Under the pieces are notes generated by a model, which saw nothing but the letters and a program-made list of their open reading frames with translations, was not told where the DNA came from and ran no database searches. Below, one piece after another: positions 8,076-16,542 of a DNA stretch of 64,000 nucleotides; within the stretch, counting starts at the first letter, position 1; every line of letters starts with the position of its first letter. Made by a program: the position numbers and the translations under genes. Origin of the DNA: Oceaniglobus roseus (GTDB taxonomy: Bacteria > Pseudomonadota > Alphaproteobacteria > Rhodobacterales > Rhodobacteraceae); assembly GCF_002869745.1 (NCBI RefSeq), contig NZ_PNOS01000014.1:28848-92847 (forward strand), read 5' to 3'.

Positions 8076-9308
8076 ATGACGAAGTCCTTCCTGGCCCGCA
8101 ATCCCTCGGTCCTCGCCTTCCTCCTCTGCCTCGCGCTGTTCACCCTCGGCGTCACCGTCCTGTCCGAAGGCCTCGGCCTCAACCTCGTCTCCACGAGCTT
8201 CGTCAAGACGCTCGGCAAGACCCTCTGCCTCTGCCTCGCCGCCATCGCCATGGACCTCGTCTGGGGCTACTGCGGCATCCTCTCCCTCGGCCATTTCGCC
8301 TTCTTCGGCCTCGGGGGATACGCCATCGGCATGTGGCTGATGTACGAGCGCACGCGGCTGATCGTGGTCGACAGCCTCGCCAACGCGCCCCTGCCGCCGA
8401 CGGAGCAGGAGATCGCCGACGCCATCGGCACCCAGATCTTCGGCGTCGTCGGCAGCGCCGAGTTTCCGCCGGTCTGGGCCTTCGCCCACAGCCTGCCGCT
8501 GCAACTCGTGATGGTGGTGCTCGTCCCCGGAGTCCTCGCCCTCGTCTTCGGCTGGCTCGCCTTCCGCTCCCGCGTGACCGGTGTGTATCTGTCGATCCTG
8601 ACCCAGGCGATGACCCTCGCGCTGTCGCTCTACCTGTTCCAGAACGACAGCGGCCTCAGGGGCAACAACGGCCTTTCCGGCCTCCAGAATCTTCCGGGCC
8701 TCGCCGACACCCCGCAATCCCTCGTCTCGCTCTGGTTCTTCTGGGCCTCCGCGCTCGCCCTCGCGCTCGGCTACCTGCTCGCCGCCTGGGTGGTCTCGGG
8801 CAAGCTCGGCTCGGTGATCCGCGGCATCCGCGACGACGAGGCGCGGGTGCGCTTCCTCGGCTACCCGGTCGAGACGTTCAAGCTCTTCGTCTTCACCCTC
8901 ACCGCGATCATCGCCGCCATCGCGGGCGCCCTCTACTACCCCCAGGCCGGCATCATCAACCCGGCCGAGATCGCGCCCATCGCCTCGATCTACCTCGCCG
9001 TCTGGGTCGCCATCGGCGGGCGCGGCCGCCTCTACGGCGCGGTGATCGGCGCGGCCTTCGTGTCGCTGCTGTCGACCTTCTTCACCGGCGGCCAGGCGCC
9101 CGACCTGAACCTCGGGGTCTACACCGTCAAGTGGGTCGACTGGTGGCTGGTGCTGCTCGGCCTCTCCTTCGTGCTCGTCACCCTCTTCGCGCCGAAGGGC
9201 ATCGGCGGGCTGTTCGACCTCGCCGCCGGGATCCGCAGCCCGAACCGGCGCGGCGCCGACCTCGGCCCCGACCAGGGCAGCTTCCGCGAGAAGGAGGCCG
9301 AGACGTGA
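8076..9308 (+). CDS. urtC: urea ABC transporter permease UrtC
   Basis: This 410-residue second permease subunit pairs with UrtB in the inner membrane. It has about ten hydrophobic segments starting at SVLAFLLCLALFTLGVTVL. The UrtC-type signatures are DLVWGYCGILSLGHFAFFGLGGYAIGMWLM near residue 63 and GSVIRGIRDDEARVRFLGYPVE, the EAA loop that contacts the ATPases. ATG 8076 follows GGAGGCGGCGCA. An upstream in-frame ATG at 7914 would add 54 non-hydrophobic Pro/Arg-rich residues derived from the repeat spacer and is rejected. The stop overlaps the urtD GTG. Confidence 0.94.
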   Translation: MTKSFLARNPSVLAFLLCLALFTLGVTVLSEGLGLNLVSTSFVKTLGKTLCLCLAAIAMDLVWGYCGILSLGHFAFFGLGGYAIGMWLMYERTRLIVVDSLANAPLPPTEQEIADAIGTQIFGVVGSAEFPPVWAFAHSLPLQLVMVVLVPGVLALVFGWLAFRSRVTGVYLSILTQAMTLALSLYLFQNDSGLRGNNGLSGLQNLPGLADTPQSLVSLWFFWASALALALGYLLAAWVVSGKLGSVIRGIRDDEARVRFLGYPVETFKLFVFTLTAIIAAIAGALYYPQAGIINPAEIAPIASIYLAVWVAIGGRGRLYGAVIGAAFVSLLSTFFTGGQAPDLNLGVYTVKWVDWWLVLLGLSFVLVTLFAPKGIGGLFDLAAGIRSPNRRGADLGPDQGSFREKEAET

Positions 9309-10048
9309 CCCAGCTCCTCGAAGTTTCCGGCGTCTCCGTCAGTTTCGACGGGTTCAAGGCGATCAACAACCTGTCCTTCTCCATCGGCCCAGCCGAACTC
9401 AGGGCGATCATCGGGCCGAACGGGGCGGGGAAGACCACCTTCATGGACATCGTCACCGGCAAGACGAGGCCCGACGAGGGCAGCGTGCTCTGGGGGGAAG
9501 AGCACGTCTCGCTCCTCGGCCTCTCGGAAAACCGCATCGCCCAGGCCGGGGTGGGGCGCAAGTTCCAGCGCCCGACCGTGTTCGAGGACCAGTCGGTGTT
9601 CGACAACTTGATGATGGCGCTGAAGAAGCCCCGCGGCCCCCTCGCCACCCTGCTGTTCCGTCCCTCCGAGGCCGACGTCGCCCGGGTCGGCGAACTGGCG
9701 CGGGAGATCGGCCTTGCCGACGCGCTCACCCGCAAGTCGGGCGAGCTCAGCCACGGCCAGAAGCAGTGGCTGGAGATCGGGATGCTGCTGGCGCAGGAGC
9801 CGCGCCTGCTGCTGGTCGACGAACCCGCCGCCGGCATGACGCTCGCCGAGCGCGAGCACACCACCGACATCCTGGTGGAGGCGGCGAAGACCCGCGCCGT
9901 GGTGGTGGTCGAGCATGACATGGAATTCGTGCGCCGCCTGAACTGCAAGGTCACGGTGCTGCACGAGGGGTCGGTGCTGGCCGAGGGCAGCCTCGACCAT
10001 GTCACGGCCAACAAGGACGTGATCGACGTCTACCTGGGGCGCGGCTGA
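9305..10048 (+). CDS. urtD: urea ABC transporter ATP-binding protein UrtD
   Basis: This 247-residue ABC ATPase is of LivG type. Walker A is GPNGAGKTTFMD, the signature is LSHGQKQWLEIG (the HGQKQWLEIGM form is typical of UrtD), Walker B is LLLVDEP, and the switch histidine is in VVVVEHDMEFV. The GTG start at 9305 overlaps the urtC TGA in the arrangement GTGA, and its own TGA overlaps the urtE ATG. With UrtE it powers urea import on the cytoplasmic face. The frame is open upstream through urtC, but that is shadow sequence. Confidence 0.94.
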   Translation: MTQLLEVSGVSVSFDGFKAINNLSFSIGPAELRAIIGPNGAGKTTFMDIVTGKTRPDEGSVLWGEEHVSLLGLSENRIAQAGVGRKFQRPTVFEDQSVFDNLMMALKKPRGPLATLLFRPSEADVARVGELAREIGLADALTRKSGELSHGQKQWLEIGMLLAQEPRLLLVDEPAAGMTLAEREHTTDILVEAAKTRAVVVVEHDMEFVRRLNCKVTVLHEGSVLAEGSLDHVTANKDVIDVYLGRG

Positions 10049-10743
10049 TGCTCGAAGTCAACGACCTTACCCTGCACTACGGCGGCTCGCAGATCCTGAA
10101 CGGCGTGTCGCTGACCGCCGCGAAGGGGCAGGTGACCTGCGTCATGGGCACGAACGGCGTCGGCAAGACCTCGCTCCTGAAGGCGATATCGGGGACGCAC
10201 CCCCGGTCCGGCGGCACCTATCGCCTCGACGGCGAGGAGATCGGGAGGGTGCCCGCCCAGGTGCTGGCGCAGAAGGGCGTCGGCTATGTGCCGCAGGGGC
10301 GCGACATCTTCCCGCTGCTGACCGTGAAGGAGAACCTGGAAACCGGCTTTGCCTGCCTGCCGAAGTCCGAACACCGCATCCCCGACCGGATCTACGAGCT
10401 GTTCCCGGTGCTGAAGGACATGACCGCGCGGCGCGGCGGCGACCTTTCGGGCGGCCAGCAGCAGCAGCTCTCCATCGCCCGGGCACTGATCACGAAGCCG
10501 AAGCTCCTGCTGCTGGACGAGCCGACCGAGGGGATCCAGCCGAACATCATCCAGCAGATCGGCCGCGTCATCGCGCGGCTGAGGGACGAGGGCGAGATGG
10601 CGATCGTCCTGGTCGAGCAGTATTTCAGCTTCGCCTATGACCTCGCCGACCGGTTCAATGTCCTCGAACGCGGCAGCGTGAAGCTCAGCGGCGCCAAGTC
10701 CGAGATCCCCCGCGAGACGCTCCAGAAAACCGTGTCCGTCTGA
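10048..10743 (+). CDS. urtE: urea ABC transporter ATP-binding protein UrtE
   Basis: This 231-residue ABC ATPase is of LivF type. Walker A is GTNGVGKTSLLKA, the signature is LSGGQQQQLSIARAL, Walker B is LLLLDEPTEG followed by the family-typical IQPN, and the switch histidine position is replaced by glutamine in VLVEQYFSF, as is usual in LivF/UrtE proteins. ATG 10048 overlaps the urtD stop. It ends the urt operon; no urease structural genes follow in this window, so urea is presumably hydrolysed by enzymes encoded elsewhere. Confidence 0.94.
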   Translation: MLEVNDLTLHYGGSQILNGVSLTAAKGQVTCVMGTNGVGKTSLLKAISGTHPRSGGTYRLDGEEIGRVPAQVLAQKGVGYVPQGRDIFPLLTVKENLETGFACLPKSEHRIPDRIYELFPVLKDMTARRGGDLSGGQQQQLSIARALITKPKLLLLDEPTEGIQPNIIQQIGRVIARLRDEGEMAIVLVEQYFSFAYDLADRFNVLERGSVKLSGAKSEIPRETLQKTVSV

Positions 10744-10843
10744 GGTTCCGTGCGACTTCGCCGCGTAACTTTGCCGCTTTTGCGGGGGGGCGCGACCTGA
10801 TAGATACGCGAAGGCGCCATGTTGGTTTGTGTAAAGGGTATGG

Positions 10844-11479
10844 ATGACGGTGGACGACACCCCCGAGGACGAGGGCGAGCTGATCGCCTGCCCGCAGTGT
10901 GACGCGCTGTACCGGGTCGTGTCGCTGGACCATGGCGAACGCGCCAACTGCACCCGTTGCCACACCGTCCTGATCTCGTCCCGCCGCCGCGCCTTCGCGC
11001 GGGCCGCCGCCCTGTCGCTGACGGTGGTGGTCCTGATGATCGGCGCAACGATCTTCCCGTTCCTGTCGGTCAGCGTCGCCGGGCTGACCAACTCCAGCTC
11101 GGTGCTGGATGCCGCGCTCGCCTTCGCGGGGGGGCCGATGTTCGCGCTCTCGGTCGCCGTGGCCGCGCTGATCGTGCTGATCCCCATCGCCCGCTCGGTT
11201 CTGGTCCTCTACGTCCTGACCCCGCTGGTCTTCGGCCGCAAGCCGTTCCGCCACGCCGTCGACGCCTTCCGCTATGCCGAGGCGATGCGCCCCTGGTCCA
11301 TGGCCGAGATCTTCGTGATCGGCGTCGCCGTGGCGCTGGTGAAGGTCGCCGACCTCGCCCGCGTCGGCTTCGGCCCCGCCTTCTGGATGTTCGCCGCGCT
11401 GGTCGTCGTGATCGTCGTGCAGGACAGCTACATCAACAGATGGACGATATGGAAAGCGCTCGACCGCAGCAGACAGTGA
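10844..11479 (+). CDS. pqiA: PqiA-type membrane protein, N-terminal half of a split PqiA
   Basis: This 211-residue protein has a cytoplasmic zinc ribbon (CPQC at about 17-20 and CTRC at about 37-40) and four hydrophobic segments, a single PqiA domain. In E. coli, PqiA has two such domains in one chain of about 420 residues; here the second domain is the next gene, overlapping by 40 bases. PqiA works with PqiB and PqiC in lipid or hydrophobic-compound transport across the envelope. ATG 10844 was chosen for frame; an ATG four bases earlier opens a different frame. The 100-base leader after urtE (10744-10843) probably holds the promoter. Confidence 0.85.
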   Translation: MTVDDTPEDEGELIACPQCDALYRVVSLDHGERANCTRCHTVLISSRRRAFARAAALSLTVVVLMIGATIFPFLSVSVAGLTNSSSVLDAALAFAGGPMFALSVAVAALIVLIPIARSVLVLYVLTPLVFGRKPFRHAVDAFRYAEAMRPWSMAEIFVIGVAVALVKVADLARVGFGPAFWMFAALVVVIVVQDSYINRWTIWKALDRSRQ

Positions 11480-12081
11480 CCGCGAGGGGCAGCGGGCTGG
11501 TGGCCTGCACGCGCTGCTCGCGGGTCTGGCCCGCCGACCGCGACATCTGCGGCCGCTGCCACGCGCCCCTGCAATCGCGCGACCCCACCGCGCTCAGCCG
11601 GGTCTGGGCCTGGATGGCGGTCGGCATCATCTGCTACATCCCCGCCAATCTCTACCCGATGCTGCTGACGCAGACGCTGCTGTCGACCTCGAAAAGCACC
11701 ATCATCGGCGGCGCGATCGAGCTGATCCACCACGGCGCCGTCGGCATCGCCATCATCATCATCGTCGCCTCGGTGCTGATCCCGATGGGCAAGTTCGTGG
11801 CCATCGCCTATCTCGCGCTCAGCCTGAAGCACCAGGTGAAGCTGTCGGCCGCCGCCCGGCACCGGCTCTACGAATATGTTGAGTTCATCGGCCGCTGGTC
11901 CATGATCGACGTATTCGTGGTGGCAATCCTCAGCTCTCTCGTGCAGTTAAGCGCCGTCGCGGCGATCAATCCGGGGCCCGCCGCCATCACCTTCGCGCTG
12001 TCGGTCATCTTCACGATGCTCTCGGCGCAGAGTTTCGACCCCCGCTCGATCTGGGACGCCGAAGAGGAAGACACAGAGTGA
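11440..12081 (+). CDS. PqiA-type membrane protein, C-terminal half of a split PqiA
   Basis: This 213-residue protein is another single PqiA domain: zinc ribbon CTRCSRVW...CGRCHAPL, then four transmembrane segments starting at MAVGIICYIPANLYPMLL, a PqiA hallmark. It overlaps the preceding gene by 40 bases in a different frame and its stop overlaps the pqiB GTG. Two candidate starts, 11440 and 11449, differ by three residues and neither has a clear ribosome site, fitting translational coupling. Together the two proteins would equal one canonical PqiA. Confidence 0.85.
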   Translation: MDDMESARPQQTVTARGSGLVACTRCSRVWPADRDICGRCHAPLQSRDPTALSRVWAWMAVGIICYIPANLYPMLLTQTLLSTSKSTIIGGAIELIHHGAVGIAIIIIVASVLIPMGKFVAIAYLALSLKHQVKLSAAARHRLYEYVEFIGRWSMIDVFVVAILSSLVQLSAVAAINPGPAAITFALSVIFTMLSAQSFDPRSIWDAEEEDTE

Positions 12082-14921
12082 CCGACGCCCCCGAACTTCA
12101 CGTCCGCCCGGCCAGGCGATCCTGGCGCGACCGCATCTCCTTCATCTGGGTCGTGCCGATCGGCGCGCTTCTCGTCTCGCTCGCCGTCTTCTGGCAGAGC
12201 TTCGCAAGCCAGGGCCCGATGATCGAGATCGCCTTCGACAACGCCTCGGGCGTCAAGGCGAACGAGACGGTGCTGAAATACCGCGACGTGCAAGTGGGCG
12301 TCGTCGAATCCGTGAGCTTCAGCGACAACCTCGGCTCGGTGCTGGTCCATGTCCGCGTCGACAAGGACGTCGCCGAATACGTCGACGCCGACGCGCAGTT
12401 CTGGGTCGTGCGCCCCGAGGTGACGGCACAGGGCGTCTCGGGCCTCGACACCGTGCTCTCGGGCGTCTTCATCGAAGGCACCTGGAACAACGAGAAGGGC
12501 GAGCCGCAGAGCAGGTTCGACGGCCTTCCCAAGGCACCGCTCGTCCGCTCCGACCAGCAGGGCACCGCGATCACGCTGCGCACAAGCTCCTCCAAGGGGC
12601 TGGGGGAGGGGACGCCGATCCTCTACCGCGGGATCGAGGTGGGCCGCGTCGCCAACCTCCGGCTCTCCGACGACGGCGTCTCGGTGCTGGCCGACGGCTT
12701 CATCCGCGCCCCCGAGGACCGGCTGCTGACCTCCGCCACCCGGTTCTGGGACACCTCCGGCTTCTCCTTCTCCTTCGGGGCACAGGGCGCGCAGCTGAAC
12801 GTCTCCAGCCTCGCCTCCCTCGTCTCGGGCGGCGTCGCCTTCGAGACGCTGGTCTCGGGCGGCAACGCCGTCGACGACGGCGCAACCTTCCAGCTCTACG
12901 ACGACGAGGACAGCGCCCGCGCCAGCCTCTTCACCGACGGGGCCGAGGGGGTGACGCTGAACCTCGCCGTGATCTTCGAGGGCGCGGTCAGCGGCCTGAC
13001 CAACGACGCCGACGTCGAGTTCCAAGGGATCAAGGTCGGCAAGGTCACGGCCATCACCGGCCTCGTGGATCCCGACCGCTTCGGCGACAACGCCGTGCGC
13101 CTGCTGGCCACGCTGGAGCTGTCCACCTCGAAGCTGGGGCTTCCGGCCGACGCGACCGAGGAAAGCGCACTGCGGTTCATGCAGGACGCGGTGCGGCGCG
13201 GCTACCGCGCGCAGCTCCAGAACGCCTCGCTGCTGACCGGCGGGCTGAAGGTGGCGATCCTGCTGCCCGACACCATCGGCCCCCAGCCCTCGGCCAGCAT
13301 CGACATGAACGGCGAACCCTATCCGATCCTGCCCTCGATCCCGGCCGAGATCTCGGACTTCGCCGACACCGCCGAAGGCGTCTTCAACCGCATCAACAAC
13401 CTGCCCATCGAGGAACTTCTCAGTTCGGCCGTCGACGTGCTGGACAGCGTCAACGTGATCCTCTCCGACGACAATGTGAAGCGCACCCCCGAAGAGGTGC
13501 TGGCGCTGCTGAACGACGTGCGCAGCTTCGTCGGCTCGGAACAGGTGCAGGGGCTGCCGGTCCAGGCCTCCGACATGATCGCGACGCTGAACGAGGGCGC
13601 GAACGAGTTCGAGGCGATCCTGCAGAGCGTGCGCGAGGCCGGCACGGTGCAGGCCCTGACCGATGCGCTGAACGCCGCCTCGGACGCCTCGGAAGCGGTC
13701 ATCGCCTCGGTCGCCGACGTGCCCGAGCTGATCACCAGCATCGAGGAGGTGGCCGCCAGCGCCGACAACCTGATGACCACCGCGAACAACCTGCCGCTCG
13801 ACGAGCTTCTGACCCGCGCCAGCACGCTTCTGACCAGCGCCGACACGCTGGTGAACAGCGAGGGCGTGCAGCAGCTTCCGGTGCAGCTTGGCGCGGCGAT
13901 CCAGGAGGCGCAGGGCGCCATCGCCGACGTGCGCAGCAGCGGCGTGATCGAACAGGTGGGCAGCACGCTGACCTCCACCGAACAGGCGGTGCAGCGCGTC
14001 ACCGAGGCGCTGCTGCCCGTCATCGACGCTGCCGAGCAGACGGTGGCGCAGGCCAACACCTCGCTTCAGGGCGTGCCCCAGCTGATCGAGCGCATCGACG
14101 GCGTGGCGCAAAGCGCCGACGCGCTGCTCGTCAAGGCCGACCAGCTGCCGCTCGACGACCTGGTGAACCAGGCCAACGACGTCATCGCCTCGGCCAACGC
14201 GCTGCTGAACGATCCGGGGACGAAGGCGCTGCCCGGCCAGCTGGAATCCGCCGTGCGCCAGGCGCAGGGGGCGATCACCGACATCCGCACCTCGGGCCTG
14301 ATCGCGGGGGCGAACGACGCGCTCATCACCACTTCGGCGGCGGTGCAGCGGATCACCGACGCGCTGATGCCGGTGCTCGACTCGGCCAGGACCGCCGCCG
14401 ACAGCCTCAGCGCCGCCACCAGCGACCTGCCGGCCCTGGTCGAGCGCGCGAACGGCATCGCCACGCAGCTGGAGGAGCTGGCGAACACCGCCGCCGACCT
14501 GCCGCTGGAGGAGCTGGCCAACCGCGCCACCGACCTCGTGAACAGCGCCAACACGCTGATCTCCTCCACCGACAGCCAGGCGGTCCCGGCCGCGCTGAAC
14601 GGCGCTCTGGCGCAGGTCGAGGCGGTGCTGGCCGAGGCGCGGGCAGGGGGGCTGATCGAGAACGCCAACTCGACCCTCGCCGCGGCCGAGCGGGCCGCGG
14701 GGTCGATCGCGACGACGTCGGACAACCTGCCCGAACTGCTGAACCGGATGAACCGCCTGCTGGCCGAGGCCGAGACGGTGATCTCGGGCTACAGCAGCGA
14801 CGGCACCTTCGGCAGCGAGACCCGCTCGACCCTGCGCGAGATCCGCGACGCCGCCAATTCGGTCAACTCCCTGGCCCGCGCGATCGAGCGCAATCCCAAT
14901 TCCCTGCTCTTTGGACGCTGA
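12078..14921 (+). CDS. pqiB: PqiB/LetB-like MCE-domain transport protein with long repeat tail
   Basis: This 947-residue protein has one N-terminal membrane anchor (FIWVVPIGALLVSLAVFWQSF, residues 23-43). Three MCE domains follow, starting near residues 48 (MIEIAFDNASGVKANET), 165 (ITLRTSSSKGLGEGTPI) and 290 (LNLAVIFEGAVSGLTNDA). From about residue 442 to the end lies a helical tail of four related units, two of them exactly 118 residues long. E. coli PqiB has three MCE domains and about 546 residues, so the tail here is far longer. MCE rings with a coiled needle form periplasm-spanning lipid tunnels. GTG 12078 overlaps the upstream stop. Confidence 0.88.
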   Translation: MTDAPELHVRPARRSWRDRISFIWVVPIGALLVSLAVFWQSFASQGPMIEIAFDNASGVKANETVLKYRDVQVGVVESVSFSDNLGSVLVHVRVDKDVAEYVDADAQFWVVRPEVTAQGVSGLDTVLSGVFIEGTWNNEKGEPQSRFDGLPKAPLVRSDQQGTAITLRTSSSKGLGEGTPILYRGIEVGRVANLRLSDDGVSVLADGFIRAPEDRLLTSATRFWDTSGFSFSFGAQGAQLNVSSLASLVSGGVAFETLVSGGNAVDDGATFQLYDDEDSARASLFTDGAEGVTLNLAVIFEGAVSGLTNDADVEFQGIKVGKVTAITGLVDPDRFGDNAVRLLATLELSTSKLGLPADATEESALRFMQDAVRRGYRAQLQNASLLTGGLKVAILLPDTIGPQPSASIDMNGEPYPILPSIPAEISDFADTAEGVFNRINNLPIEELLSSAVDVLDSVNVILSDDNVKRTPEEVLALLNDVRSFVGSEQVQGLPVQASDMIATLNEGANEFEAILQSVREAGTVQALTDALNAASDASEAVIASVADVPELITSIEEVAASADNLMTTANNLPLDELLTRASTLLTSADTLVNSEGVQQLPVQLGAAIQEAQGAIADVRSSGVIEQVGSTLTSTEQAVQRVTEALLPVIDAAEQTVAQANTSLQGVPQLIERIDGVAQSADALLVKADQLPLDDLVNQANDVIASANALLNDPGTKALPGQLESAVRQAQGAITDIRTSGLIAGANDALITTSAAVQRITDALMPVLDSARTAADSLSAATSDLPALVERANGIATQLEELANTAADLPLEELANRATDLVNSANTLISSTDSQAVPAALNGALAQVEAVLAEARAGGLIENANSTLAAAERAAGSIATTSDNLPELLNRMNRLLAEAETVISGYSSDGTFGSETRSTLREIRDAANSVNSLARAIERNPNSLLFGR
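13401..14886 (+). repeat. four coding repeats of about 118 codons in pqiB
   Basis: Units start at LPIEELLSSA (13401), LPLDELLTRA (13791), LPLDDLVNQA (14145) and LPLEELANRA (14499). Units 2 and 3 are both exactly 118 codons; unit 1 is 130 codons; unit 4 grades into the C-terminus. Shared sub-motifs are a central LP-x-QL or VP-x-x-L, then EAQGAI-like and AVQR(V/I)T-A-L-(L/M)PV(I/L)D. The protein similarity is clear but the DNA has diverged, so the duplication is old. Confidence 0.85.
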
Positions 14922-14922
14922 C

Positions 14923-15483
14923 ATGAAATCACTGCCCGCCCTTGCCCTCGTCCTGGTCGCGCTCGGCGCCTGCTCCTCTGCGCCGGTCCTGCGCTATCCG
15001 GTGCCCGACGTCGCCGACGACGCGACCATCGGCGTCGGCGTACGCTCGCTGGAGGTGCGCGAGGCCGACCTGCCGCTCTACGCGGGGCTCGAGACGATCG
15101 CGATCGAGGGTCCGAACGGCGAGCTGATGACCGATCCGAACCGTCTCTGGGCCGACGATCCCACGCGGGCGGTGACGCAGGGGCTGGCCGATGCGCTGTC
15201 CTCGATCACCCGCGCCAAGGTCGCGGCCGAGCCCTGGCCGCTGTCCGACCTGCCCGACGCCCGCCTCGAGGTGCGCTTCTCCAAGGCGCTCGCCTCGGTC
15301 GATGGCCAATACCGCATGGCCGGGCAGTACTACATCTCGTCGCCCTCCGGGAACCGCCGCGAGGTCGCCAAGCCCTTCGAGGTCGCCGCGCCCTACAACC
15401 CCGAGGACGTGCGCACCATCGCCACCGCCCAGGCTCAGGCGATCCGCGAACTGGCCCGGATCATCGCGCGCGGCGGTCTCTGA
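14923..15483 (+). CDS. pqiC: PqiC-type ABC-transport auxiliary lipoprotein
   Basis: This 186-residue outer-membrane lipoprotein has a signal peptide (MKSLPALALVLVALGAC) with a lipobox ending at Cys17. The body matches the PqiC/LptE-like auxiliary family: VRSLEVREADLPLYAG, the ...LWADDPTRAVTQGLADAL segment and a C-terminal helix rich in ALA/ARG. In E. coli PqiC forms a ring at the outer membrane that joins the end of the PqiB tunnel. ATG 14923 is one base past the pqiB stop region; a TTG at 14911 in the same frame would spoil the signal peptide. Confidence 0.85.
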   Translation: MKSLPALALVLVALGACSSAPVLRYPVPDVADDATIGVGVRSLEVREADLPLYAGLETIAIEGPNGELMTDPNRLWADDPTRAVTQGLADALSSITRAKVAAEPWPLSDLPDARLEVRFSKALASVDGQYRMAGQYYISSPSGNRREVAKPFEVAAPYNPEDVRTIATAQAQAIRELARIIARGGL

Positions 15484-16104
15484 GGCGCCGCAGCGGTATC
15501 CGGCCGCCCAGCAGGCGGATGGCGCCGCGCAGGCATCTGGCAGATGGCGCCGCGCAGGCATTCCGACGACCGCCACAGCGCGTCCGACGCGAAGGAGCCG
15601 CACGCCCGCATCCCGCCTGCGTGCCCCCCGCGCCGACCGTGATCTGCCGAACATGACCCGCCGACCGTGACCTGCCGGCCGTCGCCCCGCCAGGGGTCCG
15701 CGCGTCGTCCCGTCCGCGCGGCCCCCTGACGTGCCCGGTCCTGCCCGGCGCGGGAGCGTCGGCGGCCCGCCACACCGCTTCCGTCATCCCCGCGGGCGGT
15801 CCCGGAGGGTCGGCCCATCCCCGGACCGCCCCGGCCCGTGCGCCGTCCTTCACCGCGAGGTCGGCGGGGACGGCACCGCGCAGGGGGTGGCGACCGGACT
15901 GGCACATTCGGCGCCAACAGGCCGCCACGGCCATGCGCCAGTCCCCTGTTCGAGGGACGGGCGCATGCGATCCGTGAAGGGGCGAGGCCGGGCTCCTCCC
16001 GGCTCTGCCGCTGGCGGACACCGTGGTTCCCGGCATCCAGCCCAGATTCTCCGGACTGACACCGTTCTAGCGGTCTCAGCGTAAACAAATCCTTAACGGC
16101 AATT
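15484..16104. other. 621-bp intergenic region without a recognisable gene
   Basis: The region between pqiC and dtd (convergent) holds only low-complexity GC-rich sequence. Visible structure includes a 19-bp direct repeat GATGGCGCCGCGCAGGCAT at 15518-15536 and 15543-15561, a degenerate repeat CCGACCGTGAYCTGCCG near 15635-15680, and a short hairpin GCCGGG/CCCGGC at 15987-16003. Open frames on both strands here give Arg/Pro/Gly-rich products with no family resemblance or ribosome sites. Confidence 0.6.
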
Positions 16105-16542
16105 TCAGCCTTCGAGCCAGATCGTCACCGGCCCGTCGTTGACCAGCGCCACCGCCATGTCGGCGCCGAAGCGCCCCGTCGCCACGCGCACGCCGAGCTC
16201 CCGCAGCGCCTCGGCCAAGGCCAGGTACAGCGCTTCGCCGACCTCGGGCCGCGCCGCCGCGGAGAAGCCGGGCCGGTTCCCGCGCGAGGTGTCGGCGGCC
16301 AGGGTGAACTGCGACACCACCAGCGCGCCGCCGCCGCAATCCAGCAGCGACCGGTTCATCTTGCCCGCCTCGTCCCGGAAGATCCGCAGCTTCGCCGCCT
16401 TGGCCGCCAGCGCCCCGGCCTGTTTGGCCGTGTCGCCCTCCATCGCGCAGACGAGGATCAGAAGGCCCGGCCCCGTCTGCCCGACGACCTCGCCCGCGAC
16501 CGAGACCGACGCCTCGGACACCCGCTGCAGAAGCGCCCGCAT
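16105..16542 (-). CDS. dtd: D-aminoacyl-tRNA deacylase Dtd
   Basis: This 145-residue protein is full family length. It contains both conserved active-site motifs: [17 protein letters not shown] at about 78-94 and the cis-proline loop NDGPVT near residue 135. Dtd hydrolyses D-aminoacyl-tRNA (and glycyl-tRNA-Ala), removing mischarged D-residues in the cytoplasm. The start ATG at 16542 overlaps the stop of the upstream kinase gene (TGATG), so the two are translated together. The reading frame continues upstream through the kinase but this is a shadow. Confidence 0.95.
   Translation of the reverse strand: MRALLQRVSEASVSVAGEVVGQTGPGLLILVCAMEGDTAKQAGALAAKAAKLRIFRDEAGKMNRSLLDCGGGALVVSQFTLAADTSRGNRPGFSAAARPEVGEALYLALAEALRELGVRVATGRFGADMAVALVNDGPVTIWLEG

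Noticed and set aside
7751..8079. Annotating the two mini-ORFs in the urtB-urtC spacer as genes
   Set aside because: They consist of repeat and hairpin sequence, are Pro/Gly/Arg-rich and have no family resemblance; kept as part of the spacer description only.
5580..8717. A 1045-codon open frame on the minus strand across urtB and urtC
   Set aside because: It is antisense to two clear permease genes, its product is a Glu/Asp/Arg/Gly string without family resemblance, and GC-rich codon bias explains the absence of stops.
11868..14924. A 1018-codon minus-strand frame opposite pqiB
   Set aside because: Shadow of pqiB; its apparent repeats mirror the pqiB coding repeats, and there is no ribosome site or recognised domain.
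15731..16084. A 117-codon plus-strand frame in the pqiC-dtd gap
   Set aside because: Arg/Pro/Gly-rich low-complexity product, no ribosome site, frames of similar length on the other strand; judged non-coding.
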